64,000 bases of DNA from Fictibacillus aquaticus (GCF_002245695.1 NZ_NOII01000001.1:310001-374000); one strand, 5' to 3'; counted from the first letter of the stretch, positions 7,695-16,423 are shown. The notes: generated from the sequence alone by a model not told the origin. Numbers and translations are program-made.

Positions 7695-9468
7695 AGGTTT
7701 CTGACAATGTACTGTGTCCAAGATATGCTTCTCGTTTGAACAGCCTGGCATAAACGCCGTTTTGTTCCAGCAATGAATCATGCAAGCCGCTTTCAACTAC
7801 TCTTCCGTTTTCAATCACCACGATTCTGTCTGCTGATAAAACTGTGGATAAGCGGTGCGAGATAATGATGACACTCTGCTTTCCACGTCGTTTTGCGATC
7901 GCTTCATTGACGAGAGTTTCGGTGATCGGATCAAGTGCTGATGAGGCTTCGTCGAGAACAAGGATCGGTGCGTCTTTAATAAGAGCACGTGCAAGTGACA
8001 ATCGCTGCTTCTGGCCGCCAGAGAGCAGACTCCCTCTCTCCCCTACAGGTGTATCCAAGCCGTTGGCAAGGCTGTCAAAATATTCACCTAGACCACTGTC
8101 TCTTAGCGCATCGATCAGTACGTCATCACTTGCTTTATCGTTTCCGATCTGCAGGTTTTCCCGCAGCGAACCGTTTCTCAGCTGCACATCCTGTGAAACG
8201 ATTGCAAATTGCGACCTGAGCCAGCTCGTGCTGATCTTTTGAATGTTCATCCCGTCAATATTAATGGTCCCACCTGATGGTTCATAAAGTCTTAAAAGCA
8301 AGTCAACAACTGTAGATTTGCCAGATCCGCTAGGACCCACTAATGCAACAGCTTCTCCTGTATTGACGGCAAACGATAATCCTGACAGGACATTTCCCTG
8401 TTTTCCTGGATAAGCAAATACTGTTCCTTGAAATTCCAAAGTTCCAGCTGCATGGTCCGGAATATAGCCTTCAGACTTTTCTGCGGCACTTGGTGCTTCA
8501 GCCAAAAGTACTTCTGACCTGTCTAGCGCTGGTCCTGTTCTTCTGACAGAAAGCCAGTTGCGCAGCATTCGCTGCAGTTCGCTGGCGCAGATCGTAACAA
8601 GTCCTGCCGCAGTGAGCATCTCCCCAGTGGTCAATCCTTTGTTCCATATCAAAACAGCACTGATGCCATAAACAGAGGCTAAGGCGATTCCATTATAGCT
8701 TCCGATAACAACTACTGACTTCATTCTTGCTTTTAATTCAAGCTGTGCTTCTTTTACAAATGACTGCCGGATATCAATAACACTTTCAACCTCGCTGTCA
8801 GCAACACCCAGCACCCTGGAGAGATGGATGCCAGTGACGGACTCACGCAGCCTTTCCAGATATCTTGAGGCTTCTTTTCTGGCATTTGTTGATGCCTGCC
8901 TCATTTTCGAACCTACTACATTTGAAGACCAGTAAAAAATAACGCCAAGTACAAAACTTGTAATCATTAAATAAGGATGAATCCAAAACAGTACTGCGCT
9001 GTATATTACAACTCCCTGAACAGCAGCCATGAAAGTTGAACCTTCCCAAGCAAGGAAGTTGTGGAGCGTATCAGGATCATCAGATACCCGTGCAAGGAGC
9101 TCTCCTGACTGTGAATTGTGGAAGAACGAGAAAGGCAAGATGTGCAAATGGCTGAAAAGTCTTAGCTTCTGCCAATTTGTTACGGACTTGGCAACATGAT
9201 GACAAAAATACTCATCGATGACCATCAGTGTCAAATCAAGAATAGCAGCTGCAATTAAAAGCCACATAAGACCCCATAAGAGATTGTTAGAATGGTTAGG
9301 AAGAATATGGTCAACGAGCCATCCTAGTGCCAATGTCGGGATCAATGCAGAAAACACCTGGCTGACTGCTATGACGAACGAATCTGCATATACCCATTTG
9401 CTGTGAGGTTTTAAGAAAGAGAGGACTCTGCGGCCATCCCGGCTTTTTTTCGTTTCGCTCGCGTTCAT
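7693..9468 (-). CDS. ABC exporter half-transporter, second gene of the pair
   Basis: 591-residue type IV ABC exporter half: six-helix membrane domain (~1-320) followed by an ATPase domain with Walker A GPSGSGKST, Q-loop VSQDVQ, signature LSGGQKQR, Walker B ILVLDEASSALD and H-loop SHRLS. All catalytic residues are canonical. The ATG start overlaps the stop of the preceding ABC gene by 4 nt, so the two are translationally coupled and probably form a heterodimer, as in the YfiB/YfiC or BmrC/BmrD types. Substrate (drug, lipid or peptide) cannot be inferred. It ends in the bidirectional terminator. Confidence 0.9.
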   Translation of the reverse strand: MNASETKKSRDGRRVLSFLKPHSKWVYADSFVIAVSQVFSALIPTLALGWLVDHILPNHSNNLLWGLMWLLIAAAILDLTLMVIDEYFCHHVAKSVTNWQKLRLFSHLHILPFSFFHNSQSGELLARVSDDPDTLHNFLAWEGSTFMAAVQGVVIYSAVLFWIHPYLMITSFVLGVIFYWSSNVVGSKMRQASTNARKEASRYLERLRESVTGIHLSRVLGVADSEVESVIDIRQSFVKEAQLELKARMKSVVVIGSYNGIALASVYGISAVLIWNKGLTTGEMLTAAGLVTICASELQRMLRNWLSVRRTGPALDRSEVLLAEAPSAAEKSEGYIPDHAAGTLEFQGTVFAYPGKQGNVLSGLSFAVNTGEAVALVGPSGSGKSTVVDLLLRLYEPSGGTINIDGMNIQKISTSWLRSQFAIVSQDVQLRNGSLRENLQIGNDKASDDVLIDALRDSGLGEYFDSLANGLDTPVGERGSLLSGGQKQRLSLARALIKDAPILVLDEASSALDPITETLVNEAIAKRRGKQSVIIISHRLSTVLSADRIVVIENGRVVESGLHDSLLEQNGVYARLFKREAYLGHSTLSET

Positions 9469-11204
9469 ATCGCTCTCTCCTTTTCCAGTTCACTATATTG
9501 TGCCATATACAGTTCATGATACTTTCCTTTTTTCTCAAGAAGCTGTTCATGTGTCCCCAGTTCAGCTACTGTCCCTTTATCAAGTAAAACGATTAAATCG
9601 GCATCCTTCACCGTGACAAGCCGGTGAGCAATTGTTATCGTTGTTCTGCCTGGTATTAATTCTTGAAGTGAAGCTTGCACCCGCTCTTCTGTTTCACCGT
9701 CAAGAGAAGATGTTGCTTCATCAAATATAAGAACGGGCGGGTGCCTTAAAATTGCACGAGCCAGTGCTACACGCTGACGCTGTCCGCCTGAAAGTTTAAG
9801 CCCCCGCTCACCAACAATGGTTTCGTAGCCTTCGTTTAATGACGTAATCAGCTCAGAGAGACCCGCTGCCTCACAAGCAGACTGCAGCTCATGTTCTGCA
9901 GCATCCTGTCTTCCATATAGTAAATTTTTACGAAGTGTGCTGTTTAATAGAAAAGTTTCCTGAGATACGACACCTACCTGCTGGCGGAACGAGTTTCGAT
10001 TGTATGAGTAAAGGTCTTTTCCGTCAATATGTACAGAGCCCGCTTCAGGTTCATATAAACCTAGCAGGATTTGGATGAGTGTGCTCTTACCTCCTCCACT
10101 TGCACCGACAATGCCGACATGCTGTCCTTCTTTTATACTGAGCGTGACGCCTTTTAATACGTATTCTTCCGCACCAGGATACTTGAACCAGATGTCGTTA
10201 AGTTGTATATCTCCTTTCACTTTTCCGATTTCCGGCAGATCTTCCTTATGTTCCTCATGAAGATCAAAATACTCATAAATCCTTATGAGAGCAGGAATGG
10301 CTTGCTGAATCGTTAATGCATTCTCGGCAAGAGATCTGACAGGAAGAAACATAGTCGGGATAAGTGCAAGAACAGCGATAAGTGTTCCAGCGGTGATTTC
10401 TTTTTCCCAGACCGCCCAGCCGCCGATCAGCATGACAACGCCAGGAGTGGCAATATTAAACAAATTTCCAAGTCGATAATTCACTTTCCCGATCAGAGCG
10501 GCTTTTATAGAAAGTTTTTTCCACGCAGAGAGCTTTTGAGTCTGCTGCTCAATCTCCTTATCCATTGTCTGAAAAGTGCGGATAAGCCTGACAGATTCGA
10601 TGCTTTCCTGCAGGTGGTGGTACATATCAGCGCTCATGTCACGCTGCACAGCACCTAGCTTTCTGACAGTAGTGCCAAGCTTGAATGAAGGGATCAGATA
10701 TATCGCGAAAACTGCAAACATAACAAGAGCAGCGGGCCAAAAAAGAGAAAAGACGGCTGCAAATGCAGCAATTGCACCTACAAGCTGCTGAATAAACCTT
10801 GGCACTACTGTATTATTAAGGTTCTGAACCGACTCTACATCGTGTGTTAGTCTAAAAAGCATATCTCCCCTTGGTGTTGTAGCAAAAAAAGACATCGGGG
10901 TACGGTGCAGCCGTTTAAAGGCTCTCATTTGCATATCCGTGATTACATCAAGGCCAATCCTCACCTGAATAAACTCCTGCAGACCTTCAAACATCACTTT
11001 CAGAAAGAAGGCGGCTATCACGCCTGCTACGATCCAAATCATCGTATCCGTCATTTGCATCGGTATAATTGTGTCCACAAGCTTTCCTGCAAGTATAGGC
11101 GGTATAATTGTAAAACCCCCGCCTGCAAGTGCAAAAATGAGTGCAAGAAGCAAGCCTTTCCAATAAGGCTTAAAATGCAGTACTGTTTCTTTAAATAATT
11201 TCAT
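9465..11204 (-). CDS. ABC exporter half-transporter, first gene of the pair
   Basis: 579-residue ABC exporter half with an N-terminal six-helix membrane domain (starting KPYWKGLLLALIFALAGGG) and an ATPase domain: Walker A GASGGGKST, Q-loop VSQETF, signature LSGGQRQR, Walker B LIFDEATSSLD, H-loop AHRLVT. Both ATP sites in the predicted heterodimer look competent since neither subunit has lost the glutamate after Walker B. The start ATG has AAGGGGG upstream. A sigma-A-like promoter lies at 11235-11262. It overlaps the second gene by 4 nt. Likely multidrug or lipid-like exporter; substrate unknown. Confidence 0.9.
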   Translation of the reverse strand: MKLFKETVLHFKPYWKGLLLALIFALAGGGFTIIPPILAGKLVDTIIPMQMTDTMIWIVAGVIAAFFLKVMFEGLQEFIQVRIGLDVITDMQMRAFKRLHRTPMSFFATTPRGDMLFRLTHDVESVQNLNNTVVPRFIQQLVGAIAAFAAVFSLFWPAALVMFAVFAIYLIPSFKLGTTVRKLGAVQRDMSADMYHHLQESIESVRLIRTFQTMDKEIEQQTQKLSAWKKLSIKAALIGKVNYRLGNLFNIATPGVVMLIGGWAVWEKEITAGTLIAVLALIPTMFLPVRSLAENALTIQQAIPALIRIYEYFDLHEEHKEDLPEIGKVKGDIQLNDIWFKYPGAEEYVLKGVTLSIKEGQHVGIVGASGGGKSTLIQILLGLYEPEAGSVHIDGKDLYSYNRNSFRQQVGVVSQETFLLNSTLRKNLLYGRQDAAEHELQSACEAAGLSELITSLNEGYETIVGERGLKLSGGQRQRVALARAILRHPPVLIFDEATSSLDGETEERVQASLQELIPGRTTITIAHRLVTVKDADLIVLLDKGTVAELGTHEQLLEKKGKYHELYMAQYSELEKERAI

Positions 11205-11234
11205 TTTATGGAAACCCCCTTCCAGTAATTATTC

Positions 11235-11262
11235 ATTTTACCTCATCTTCGGAAAATTACAA
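11235..11262 (-). promoter_or_regulatory. sigma-A-like promoter of the ABC exporter operon
   Basis: Minus strand TTGTAA (11257-11262), 16-nt spacer, TAAAAT (11235-11240), about 30 nt before the first ABC start. Confidence 0.5.
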
Positions 11263-11285
11263 TATTTTAAATAGGGTGTGAAAAC

Positions 11286-11312
11286 ACGAAATTCATCAAC
11301 ACCCATATAATA
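11286..11312 (+). promoter_or_regulatory. sigma-K-like promoter
   Basis: AC at 11286-11287, 16-nt spacer, CATATAATA at 11304-11312: an exact fit to the sigma-K pattern AC-N16-CATANNNTA. The predicted start near 11320 leaves a short leader before the RBS at 11335. The TATAAT inside the box also resembles a sigma-A -10, but no matching -35 is visible. Confidence 0.45.
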
Positions 11313-11347
11313 TGAATAGAAATGTTTGAACCTTGGGGGAGATTATT

Positions 11348-11683
11348 TTGGAGAAACGAGTATCAGGGGGAATTCTTTCGGCTATTGAGCAGCAGAGTTC
11401 GATCAGCCCATATAATCAATACAGCCCGTATGATTCAAACAACACACTCTCACCAGAGGAATATGAAACGAATTATGGCACGATACTTGCTATTATCGGC
11501 GCTGTTTTCACAGTTATAGGAGATAGTTTAGCGTTGATCGGCGGGATGATTCAATTTAGACAGGACATTGAAAACAATCGAGACTCTTCTACTGATACGG
11601 ATGAAATGAAAAAACAGATATTGGAGCTTCAAAGACAAGTGAAGGCACTGCAAATCAATCAAGGGACTGACCAGCATAGGTAG
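11348..11683 (+). CDS. small protein with a Gly/Ile repeat segment and C-terminal coiled coil
   Basis: 111-residue protein. I take TTG 11348 as start because GGGGGAGA lies 6 nt upstream; a TTG at 11333 overlaps that site. The N-terminal ~45 residues are polar (SPYNQYSPYDSNN), followed by a hydrophobic segment I-L-A-I-I-G-A-V-F-T-V-I-G-D-S-L-A-L-I-G-G with glycines spaced like the repeats of the 963-1532 protein, then a charged helix with heptad-like leucines (MKKQILELQRQVKALQ). Family unknown to me; the shared repeat style suggests a distant relative of the DUF6944-like protein. A sigma-K-like promoter upstream hints at spore-coat expression. Confidence 0.65.
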   Translation: MEKRVSGGILSAIEQQSSISPYNQYSPYDSNNTLSPEEYETNYGTILAIIGAVFTVIGDSLALIGGMIQFRQDIENNRDSSTDTDEMKKQILELQRQVKALQINQGTDQHR

Positions 11684-11818
11684 GTAAGCAGTCCCTCTCT
11701 TCATACATACAGCTGCCCATTTTTGTGGGAACCGTGATTTATGTCCAAGCTTCTGCTCTTTCGCTTCATATAATGTAGTAACCCGCTGAGGGAAAGAAAT
11801 TTACGAGGTGACAGTTTA

Positions 11819-11980
11819 ATGTCTTACGAAAAAAAATGCGAAAGCTCATCTTACAAAAAGTTTACTTGTAAGAAAGAAGTAGAATACGAGTGCGTTTGCA
11901 AAAAGAAAAAGCACAAGAAAGAATGCTGCAAAAAGCATTACAAAAAATGCTGCGATCCATGGGCAAAAATTCTGTTCTAA
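11819..11980 (+). CDS. 53-residue Cys/Lys-rich miniprotein
   Basis: Short ORF beginning MSYEKKCESSSYKKFTCKK and ending with CCDPWAKILF. It holds 8 cysteines (two CC pairs and a C-V-C) and about 19 lysines, so it is strongly basic and cysteine-rich. GAGGTG lies about 8 nt before the ATG, and a terminator begins 18 nt after the TAA, so it has the complete parts of a small gene. No signal peptide. Composition recalls small spore-coat or metal-binding proteins; no named family is recognised. An imperfect mother-cell-type -10 (CATATAATG at 11767) precedes it. Confidence 0.65.
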   Translation: MSYEKKCESSSYKKFTCKKEVEYECVCKKKKHKKECCKKHYKKCCDPWAKILF

Positions 11981-11997
11981 TTTGACTTTAACAAAAG

Positions 11998-12042
11998 ACC
12001 GGCTTCATAACCGCAAAAGCGGTTTTATGAGCCGGCCTTTTT
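11998..12042. terminator. strong terminator
   Basis: 17-bp stem (11998-12014 with 12019-12035) around an AAAA loop, with a T-run to 12042 for the plus-strand miniprotein gene; can also stop proS transcription from the other strand. Confidence 0.85.
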
Positions 12043-12063
12043 TTATTTATATCATTAAGAAGC

Positions 12064-13513
12064 TCAATAAGCCTTCGCCCAATAAACAAGCTGGTCTGCT
12101 TTTTCATTGCAGCAGACACAGTTCTCTCCTGCTCTTGTTTGTTCAAATGGAATGCAGCGAGAAGTTGCACCTGTTTTTTCTTTAATCACATCTTCGCATT
12201 CCTTTTTACCACACCACATCGCCTTTTTAAAACCAGGTTTTTCAGCGAGTGATGTGGCCATCTCCTCTAACGAAGTTACCGTATCTGTTTTACTTTCACG
12301 ATGAGACTTCGCTTTTTCTAAAAGTGAAAGCTGTATGTCTTCAAGCATTTCTGGTATGACAGATTCCAGTTTGCCAAATGGAACACTTTCTTTCAACCCT
12401 GAGTCGCGTCTAACAAGGACAGCTTCTCCTCTTTCAATATCTTTAGGACCTATTTCAAGACGCAAAGGGATGCCGCGCATTTCGCATTCATTAAACTTGA
12501 ACCCTGGAGACTTATCACTCGCATCTACGGAGGTCCTGCAGACATGTTTCATGCTCTCTTTCAGTTCAAATGCGGTGTCAAGCACTCGCTCCTTATGCTG
12601 TGCGACAGGAACGATCTGCAGCTGTATTGGTGCAATGCGAGGCGGAATGACCAAACCGCGGTCATCGCCATGAACCATGATTAGTGCTCCGATAAGACGA
12701 GTCGTGATGCCCCATGATGTCTGGTGAACATGCTGCATTTTCCCGTTCTTATCTGTAAACTGAATGCCGAACGCTTCAGCAAAACCGGTGCCTAGATGGT
12801 GCGATGTACCGGTTTGCAGTGCCTTACCGTCATGCATCAAGCTTTCGATCGTATATGTCCTTTTTGCACCGGCAAATTTCTCCTTCTCCGTCTTTTGCCC
12901 TTTCAGTACAGGAACAGCAAGGTAATCCTCGCAAACCGATGCGTACACATCAAGCATCTTAAGTGTTTCTTCTTGTGCTTCTTCCTCAGTCGCATGGCAC
13001 GTGTGGCCTTCCTGCCAAAGAAATTCGAGAGAACGCAAGAACGGCCTCGTTGTTTTCTCCCACCGGACTACATTGCCCCATTGGTTATAAAGCTTTGGCA
13101 GATCGCGGTATGAATGGATGATCTTAGAATAGTGCTCACAAAATAAAACTTCGGATGTTGGGCGAACACAAAGCTTTTCAGCAAGTTCTTCTTCGCCTCC
13201 GCGGGTCACCCACGCCACCTCAGGCGCAAACCCTTCTATATGATCTTTTTCCTTTTGAAGGAGGCTTTCTGGAATAAATAGCGGCAGATAGACGTTTTCA
13301 TGTCCTGTTTCTTTTATCTTTTGGTCTAGAGCTTGTTGAATGTTTTCCCAGATCGCATAGCCATACGGCCGTATAATCATCGAACCTCTTACGGATGAAT
13401 AGTCAACTAAATCTGCTTTTTTTACAACATCTGTATACCACTGTTGTATACCACTGTGCAAAATCTTCATCCATTGCTGTGATTTCGGATACCATCTTTT
13501 TTTCTTTTGCCAT
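12064..13513 (-). pseudogene. proS: prolyl-tRNA synthetase (short ProS type), frameshifted near its 5' end
   Basis: Charges tRNA-Pro with proline. The gene should start at ATG 13513 (GGAGG ribosome binding site at 13523-13527) with [23 protein letters not shown]. At codon ~23 a 13-bp tandem duplication shifts the frame and translation stops at 13403. The remaining frame is intact: class II motifs ([38 protein letters not shown]) and a zinc-type C-terminus ending in Y. Removing one repeat copy gives 478 residues, the normal length for the archaeal/eukaryotic-like ProS lacking the editing insertion. An internal ATG at 13470 could restart translation but has no RBS. May be a real mutation, a phase-variable site or an assembly error. 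Confidence 0.75.
13432..13457. repeat. exact 13-bp tandem duplication inside proS
   Basis: TGTATACCACTGT occurs twice head-to-tail (13432-13444 and 13445-13457). Thirteen is not a multiple of three, so the second copy produces the proS frameshift. Confidence 0.95.
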
Positions 13514-13544
13514 CCTAATATTCCTCCAATCTTTAAAAAAACAC

Positions 13545-13760
13545 AAAAAGGCCCCGTTCCCTATAAAGGGACCGAGGCCTGGTGGTACCACCCTTATTTA
13601 CAGCCAAATTTGCTGTACACTTTAATTGCTAACGAAGCAAGATTGCTCCGCATGTGCCTAAACGGCAATGGACTCCAAGGGCAGGTTCAAATGCTGCTGC
13701 TAAGAAACCTTTCAGCATGCGGTTTCCTCTCTGACATAGCATCATAACATTTTACTAATC
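13545..13760 (-). promoter_or_regulatory. T-box leader of proS, proline specifier CCU
   Basis: Minus-strand leader of ~200 nt. The T-box sequence AGGGTGGTACCACC lies at 13581-13594. It is followed by a terminator (GGCCTCGGTCCC / GGGAACGGGGCC, 13551-13580) and U-run (13545-13549). Upstream, an AGAGAGG..GGTTTC Stem I-like region precedes T-G-A-A-CCT-G-C-C-C-T-T, where CCT (13683-13685) sits in the usual specifier position after GAA, a proline codon. Uncharged tRNA-Pro would favour the antiterminator. The specifier is a positional reading, not a folded model. Confidence 0.85.
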
Positions 13761-13796
13761 CTCTTCACTGTCTTTTGGATATTAATGTTAAGAAAT

Positions 13797-13825
13797 ACTA
13801 TATATAGCGGATTGTTGAAAGTCAA
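13797..13825 (-). promoter_or_regulatory. sigma-A promoter of the T-box/proS unit
   Basis: Minus strand TTGACT (13820-13825), 17-nt spacer, TATAGT (13797-13802). The -35 overlaps the stop codon of the upstream DUF4395 gene. Confidence 0.65.
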
Positions 13826-14265
13826 TATGATTTTTGTTCAGATTTATGCTTTCTTTTTTTGTATTGAAATTGCTGCCATTGAAATCGGATAAAGCAGCCT
13901 ACACAAAAGCCTGTTAAGGCAACAGCTGCCGCAAGAAAAACCATACCTGAAAATATATAACCAAGAGTATTCCATCCGATGCTGAAAAAAATGACCGCGA
14001 AAACTAAACATATCACAGCAATCCATTGATTAAACTGCTGCTGATCAAAATCCTCTTGCTGATAAGCAGAGCCAGGCTTTCGTAATAATGGCTTCACTGA
14101 TGCGATTATCGGATTATATTTAAACAATACACTAATTAACCCTGCTGAAAGAGGGAGAACAAGCAAAAAAGGATGTAAGAGCCATGATAAAAGGACAGAA
14201 AGAACAATAAACGCTTGATTTGCCTGAACGAGAGGCTTTGGAATGGATTTCGCAGGATATCCCAC
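13822..14265 (-). CDS. DUF4395 membrane protein
   Basis: 147-residue protein with four predicted helices in two pairs and a hydrophilic linker (KPLLRKPGSAYQQEDFDQQQFNQ). Features typical of DUF4395 are the N-terminal K-P-L-V-Q-A-N-Q-A segment and the last helix G-F-C-V-G-C-F, which carries two cysteines at the membrane. The tail is strongly basic. Function unknown; DUF4395 proteins often neighbour thiol-redox genes in other genomes, but none is adjacent here. The proS promoter overlaps its 3' end, so the two are probably separately controlled. Confidence 0.8.
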   Translation of the reverse strand: MGYPAKSIPKPLVQANQAFIVLSVLLSWLLHPFLLVLPLSAGLISVLFKYNPIIASVKPLLRKPGSAYQQEDFDQQQFNQWIAVICLVFAVIFFSIGWNTLGYIFSGMVFLAAAVALTGFCVGCFIRFQWQQFQYKKRKHKSEQKSY

Positions 14266-14400
14266 CTTTTATACCTACCTTTCCTATCGGAATTAATGGT
14301 TATTAGTAGTGTATCTCCTTTTTAATTTTTTGTGAAGGATAAAAGCATTAATTTAATACTTTAGTGAAAAAATATAGATGCATCGAAAGGAGCTGTTACA

Positions 14401-14541
14401 ATGGGAAAAGACCGTCAGGAAAAGAAGCTCAGAGAATCTAAAAAAGTTGAATCTGACAGAGATCAAAGCTTGAAATATTCTGGTGCAACACAATTAGAAG
14501 GACCAGAAGAAGCTCGCAGACGAAACCATCAAACAGATTGA
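14401..14541 (+). CDS. ypzI: YpzI family small protein
   Basis: 46-residue, highly charged soluble protein opening M-G-K-D-R-Q-E-K-K-L and continuing through KVESDRDQSLKYSGATQLEG. This matches my memory of the Bacillus YpzI family (short, lysine/arginine-rich, unknown function, found in spore formers). AAAGGAG lies about 8 nt upstream of the ATG, and a strong terminator follows within 5 nt of the stop. No membrane segment or cysteine. Function unknown. Confidence 0.8.
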   Translation: MGKDRQEKKLRESKKVESDRDQSLKYSGATQLEGPEEARRRNHQTD

Positions 14542-14544
14542 ACA

Positions 14545-14585
14545 TAAAAAAGCGCAATCTGGACTAGGTCCAACTGCGCTTTTTT
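14545..14585 (+). terminator. intrinsic terminator of ypzI
   Basis: AAAAAAGCGCA / TGCGCTTTTTT stem with a ~19-nt loop and a T-run. Confidence 0.85.
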
Positions 14586-14653
14586 GCTGCCTTCATGTAT
14601 ACGTGTTAAATATTTTAATTTATATTTTCATAATCATACACGGTACGTGAAAA

Positions 14654-16276
14654 TTAACATGACTCATCCTTAAGACCATTTATATCATCATATTTTCCTT
14701 GATAAGAAGTAAGAATTCCGTTATTTAATACCGCTGTTTTCGTAAATAGTTTATTTAAGAAGTATCTGTCATGAGATACGGCAATCAGCGTTCCTTTAAA
14801 TTGCTGCAGCGCACTTTCGAGTACTTCTCTTGATTCGATATCCAGATGATTTGTTGGCTCATCAAGAATCAGCAGGTTGTAATTTTGATGGACGAGCTGC
14901 GCAAATCTCAGTCTCGTTCTTTCTCCTCCGCTCAAGTCTGCTACTTTTTTAAAAACAGCATTGCCGTAAAACAAATACTTAGCTAAAAGATGGCGTGCCT
15001 CGCCCTCTTCTACCGGCACGAGATCTCTGAAAGCAGATATTACCGTGTCTTTTTCGTATCCTTCAAGTCCATTTTGCGTTAAATATCCCAAATGAACTGC
15101 TGAACCGATCTTTACTTTCCCGCTGTCAGGCGCTTCACCCAACATAATTCTAACGAGTGAAGACTTACCTGTTCCGTTATCCCCGACAATTGCAGCTTTA
15201 TCTCCGAAAAATATATCAAGATCGATTCCTCTCAGAAGATGCCTGCTGCCATACGATTTTGCTACTCCCCTCATCTGAACAACATCTTTCCCGCTTCGGT
15301 TGTTAACCTCAAAGGAAAGCTGTGCTTTTTTTCGGTCAAGCACCGGCCTGCTGAGCTTTTCCATGCGGTCAAGCGCTTTTTGTATGCTAAAAGCTTTCTT
15401 GTAAAACTTTTCGTTGCCGCCTCTGTTTCCCCAATCGCGGTAGCGTTTTATCGCTTCCTTCATCTGCTTGATCTTTTTTTGCTGTTCTTTGTATTGATGG
15501 AAATCGTGAAGCAGCTGCTCCTCTTTTAGTTCTGTATACTTGGTATAATTGCCGTGGTACATCGTTAGTTCGCCGTCTTCTAGATCAAGGATTTTGTTGC
15601 ACACTTTATCAAGAAAGTAACGGTCATGCGAGATGATGACTACTGATCCTTTAAACTTTTGAAGATGATCCTCTAGCCAGCTCATCGTACTTAAATCCAG
15701 GTGATTCGTCGGTTCATCCAGTAAAAGAAGGTCCGGTTCCTGCAATAGAATGGATGCTAGGCCGACTTTTGTTTTCTCTCCTCCGCTCAAACTGCTGAAC
15801 TGAGCATTGCGTAAAGAAGCGAGTCCGAGTCCGGTTAGGACACCGTTGATCTTTGACTCAATCTCATATCCGCCTTTTTCCCTGAATTCTTCCTGCATGA
15901 TGTAAAGCCGGTTCAGCAGCTTATCTAATCTTTCAGCATTGACTGGGTCGCTGAGCTTTTCTGTGAGTGAACTAATGTTTTGATCAAGGACAGATAGCTC
16001 TCGAAAAGATGCTTTTAACAAATCGATTACGGTTGTTCCGGCTTCTGTTTCTGGCATCTGCTCTAAATAGCCAATTTTAGCGTCTTTCATGATATGAATG
16101 ACACCGGTGTCGCAGTGTTCTAATCCTGAAATAAGCTTGAAAATGGTCGTCTTTCCTGTCCCATTACGGCCAACGAGCCCGATACGGTCCTTTTCATGAA
16201 TCTCAAAATTCAAGTTTGTAAAAATGGCATTTCCGCCATATGTTTTTGTAATGTTATTTACTGCGCAAACGATCAT
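14654..16276 (-). CDS. ABC-F family ATPase, candidate antibiotic-resistance type
   Basis: 540-residue soluble protein with two ABC domains and no membrane segment: Walker A GRNGTGKTT and GDNGTGKSS, signatures LSGGEKTKV and LSGGERTRL, Walker B/D-loop LLLLDEPTNHLD and LLILDEPTNHLD, H-loops SHDRYFL in both. A charged interdomain linker (~235-320, rich in K, E, Q) is the P-site tRNA-interaction motif of ABC-F proteins, which act on the ribosome. Some, such as VmlR and Vga, dislodge antibiotics and are controlled by attenuation. Here a uORF plus intrinsic terminator lies between a strong promoter and this gene, which favours the inducible resistance class over housekeeping ABC-F. The spectrum cannot be predicted. 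ATG start after AAAGGAG. Confidence 0.85.
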   Translation of the reverse strand: MIVCAVNNITKTYGGNAIFTNLNFEIHEKDRIGLVGRNGTGKTTIFKLISGLEHCDTGVIHIMKDAKIGYLEQMPETEAGTTVIDLLKASFRELSVLDQNISSLTEKLSDPVNAERLDKLLNRLYIMQEEFREKGGYEIESKINGVLTGLGLASLRNAQFSSLSGGEKTKVGLASILLQEPDLLLLDEPTNHLDLSTMSWLEDHLQKFKGSVVIISHDRYFLDKVCNKILDLEDGELTMYHGNYTKYTELKEEQLLHDFHQYKEQQKKIKQMKEAIKRYRDWGNRGGNEKFYKKAFSIQKALDRMEKLSRPVLDRKKAQLSFEVNNRSGKDVVQMRGVAKSYGSRHLLRGIDLDIFFGDKAAIVGDNGTGKSSLVRIMLGEAPDSGKVKIGSAVHLGYLTQNGLEGYEKDTVISAFRDLVPVEEGEARHLLAKYLFYGNAVFKKVADLSGGERTRLRFAQLVHQNYNLLILDEPTNHLDIESREVLESALQQFKGTLIAVSHDRYFLNKLFTKTAVLNNGILTSYQGKYDDINGLKDESC

Positions 16277-16353
16277 GAGTAAACACTCCTTTAGATTGTG
16301 GTGTTACCCATCACATATATTCTGATGTGAAAATCATATAGCTGATAACTGAA

Positions 16354-16391
16354 CAAAAAAAAACCATGAGCAAGCAAGCCTGCCCATGGTT
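16354..16391 (-). terminator. leader terminator (attenuator) of the ABC-F gene
   Basis: Minus-strand stem AACCATG / CATGGTT with a loop ending in a run of at least 9 U. It lies between the uORF stop (16424) and the ABC-F ribosome binding site, so it would stop transcription before the gene unless overridden. Confidence 0.8.
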
Positions 16392-16423
16392 CTCCAAAAT
16401 GATAAGGATGGGTAAGGAAATAC

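Noticed and set aside
7693-11204. Peptide or lantibiotic exporter with a linked biosynthetic cluster
   Set aside because: No precursor peptide, modification enzyme or C39 peptidase domain is present near the ABC pair.
13403-13591. 62-codon ORF overlapping the 5' end of proS as a separate gene
   Set aside because: It is the true N-terminal coding region of proS ([15 protein letters not shown]) truncated by the duplication, not an independent gene.
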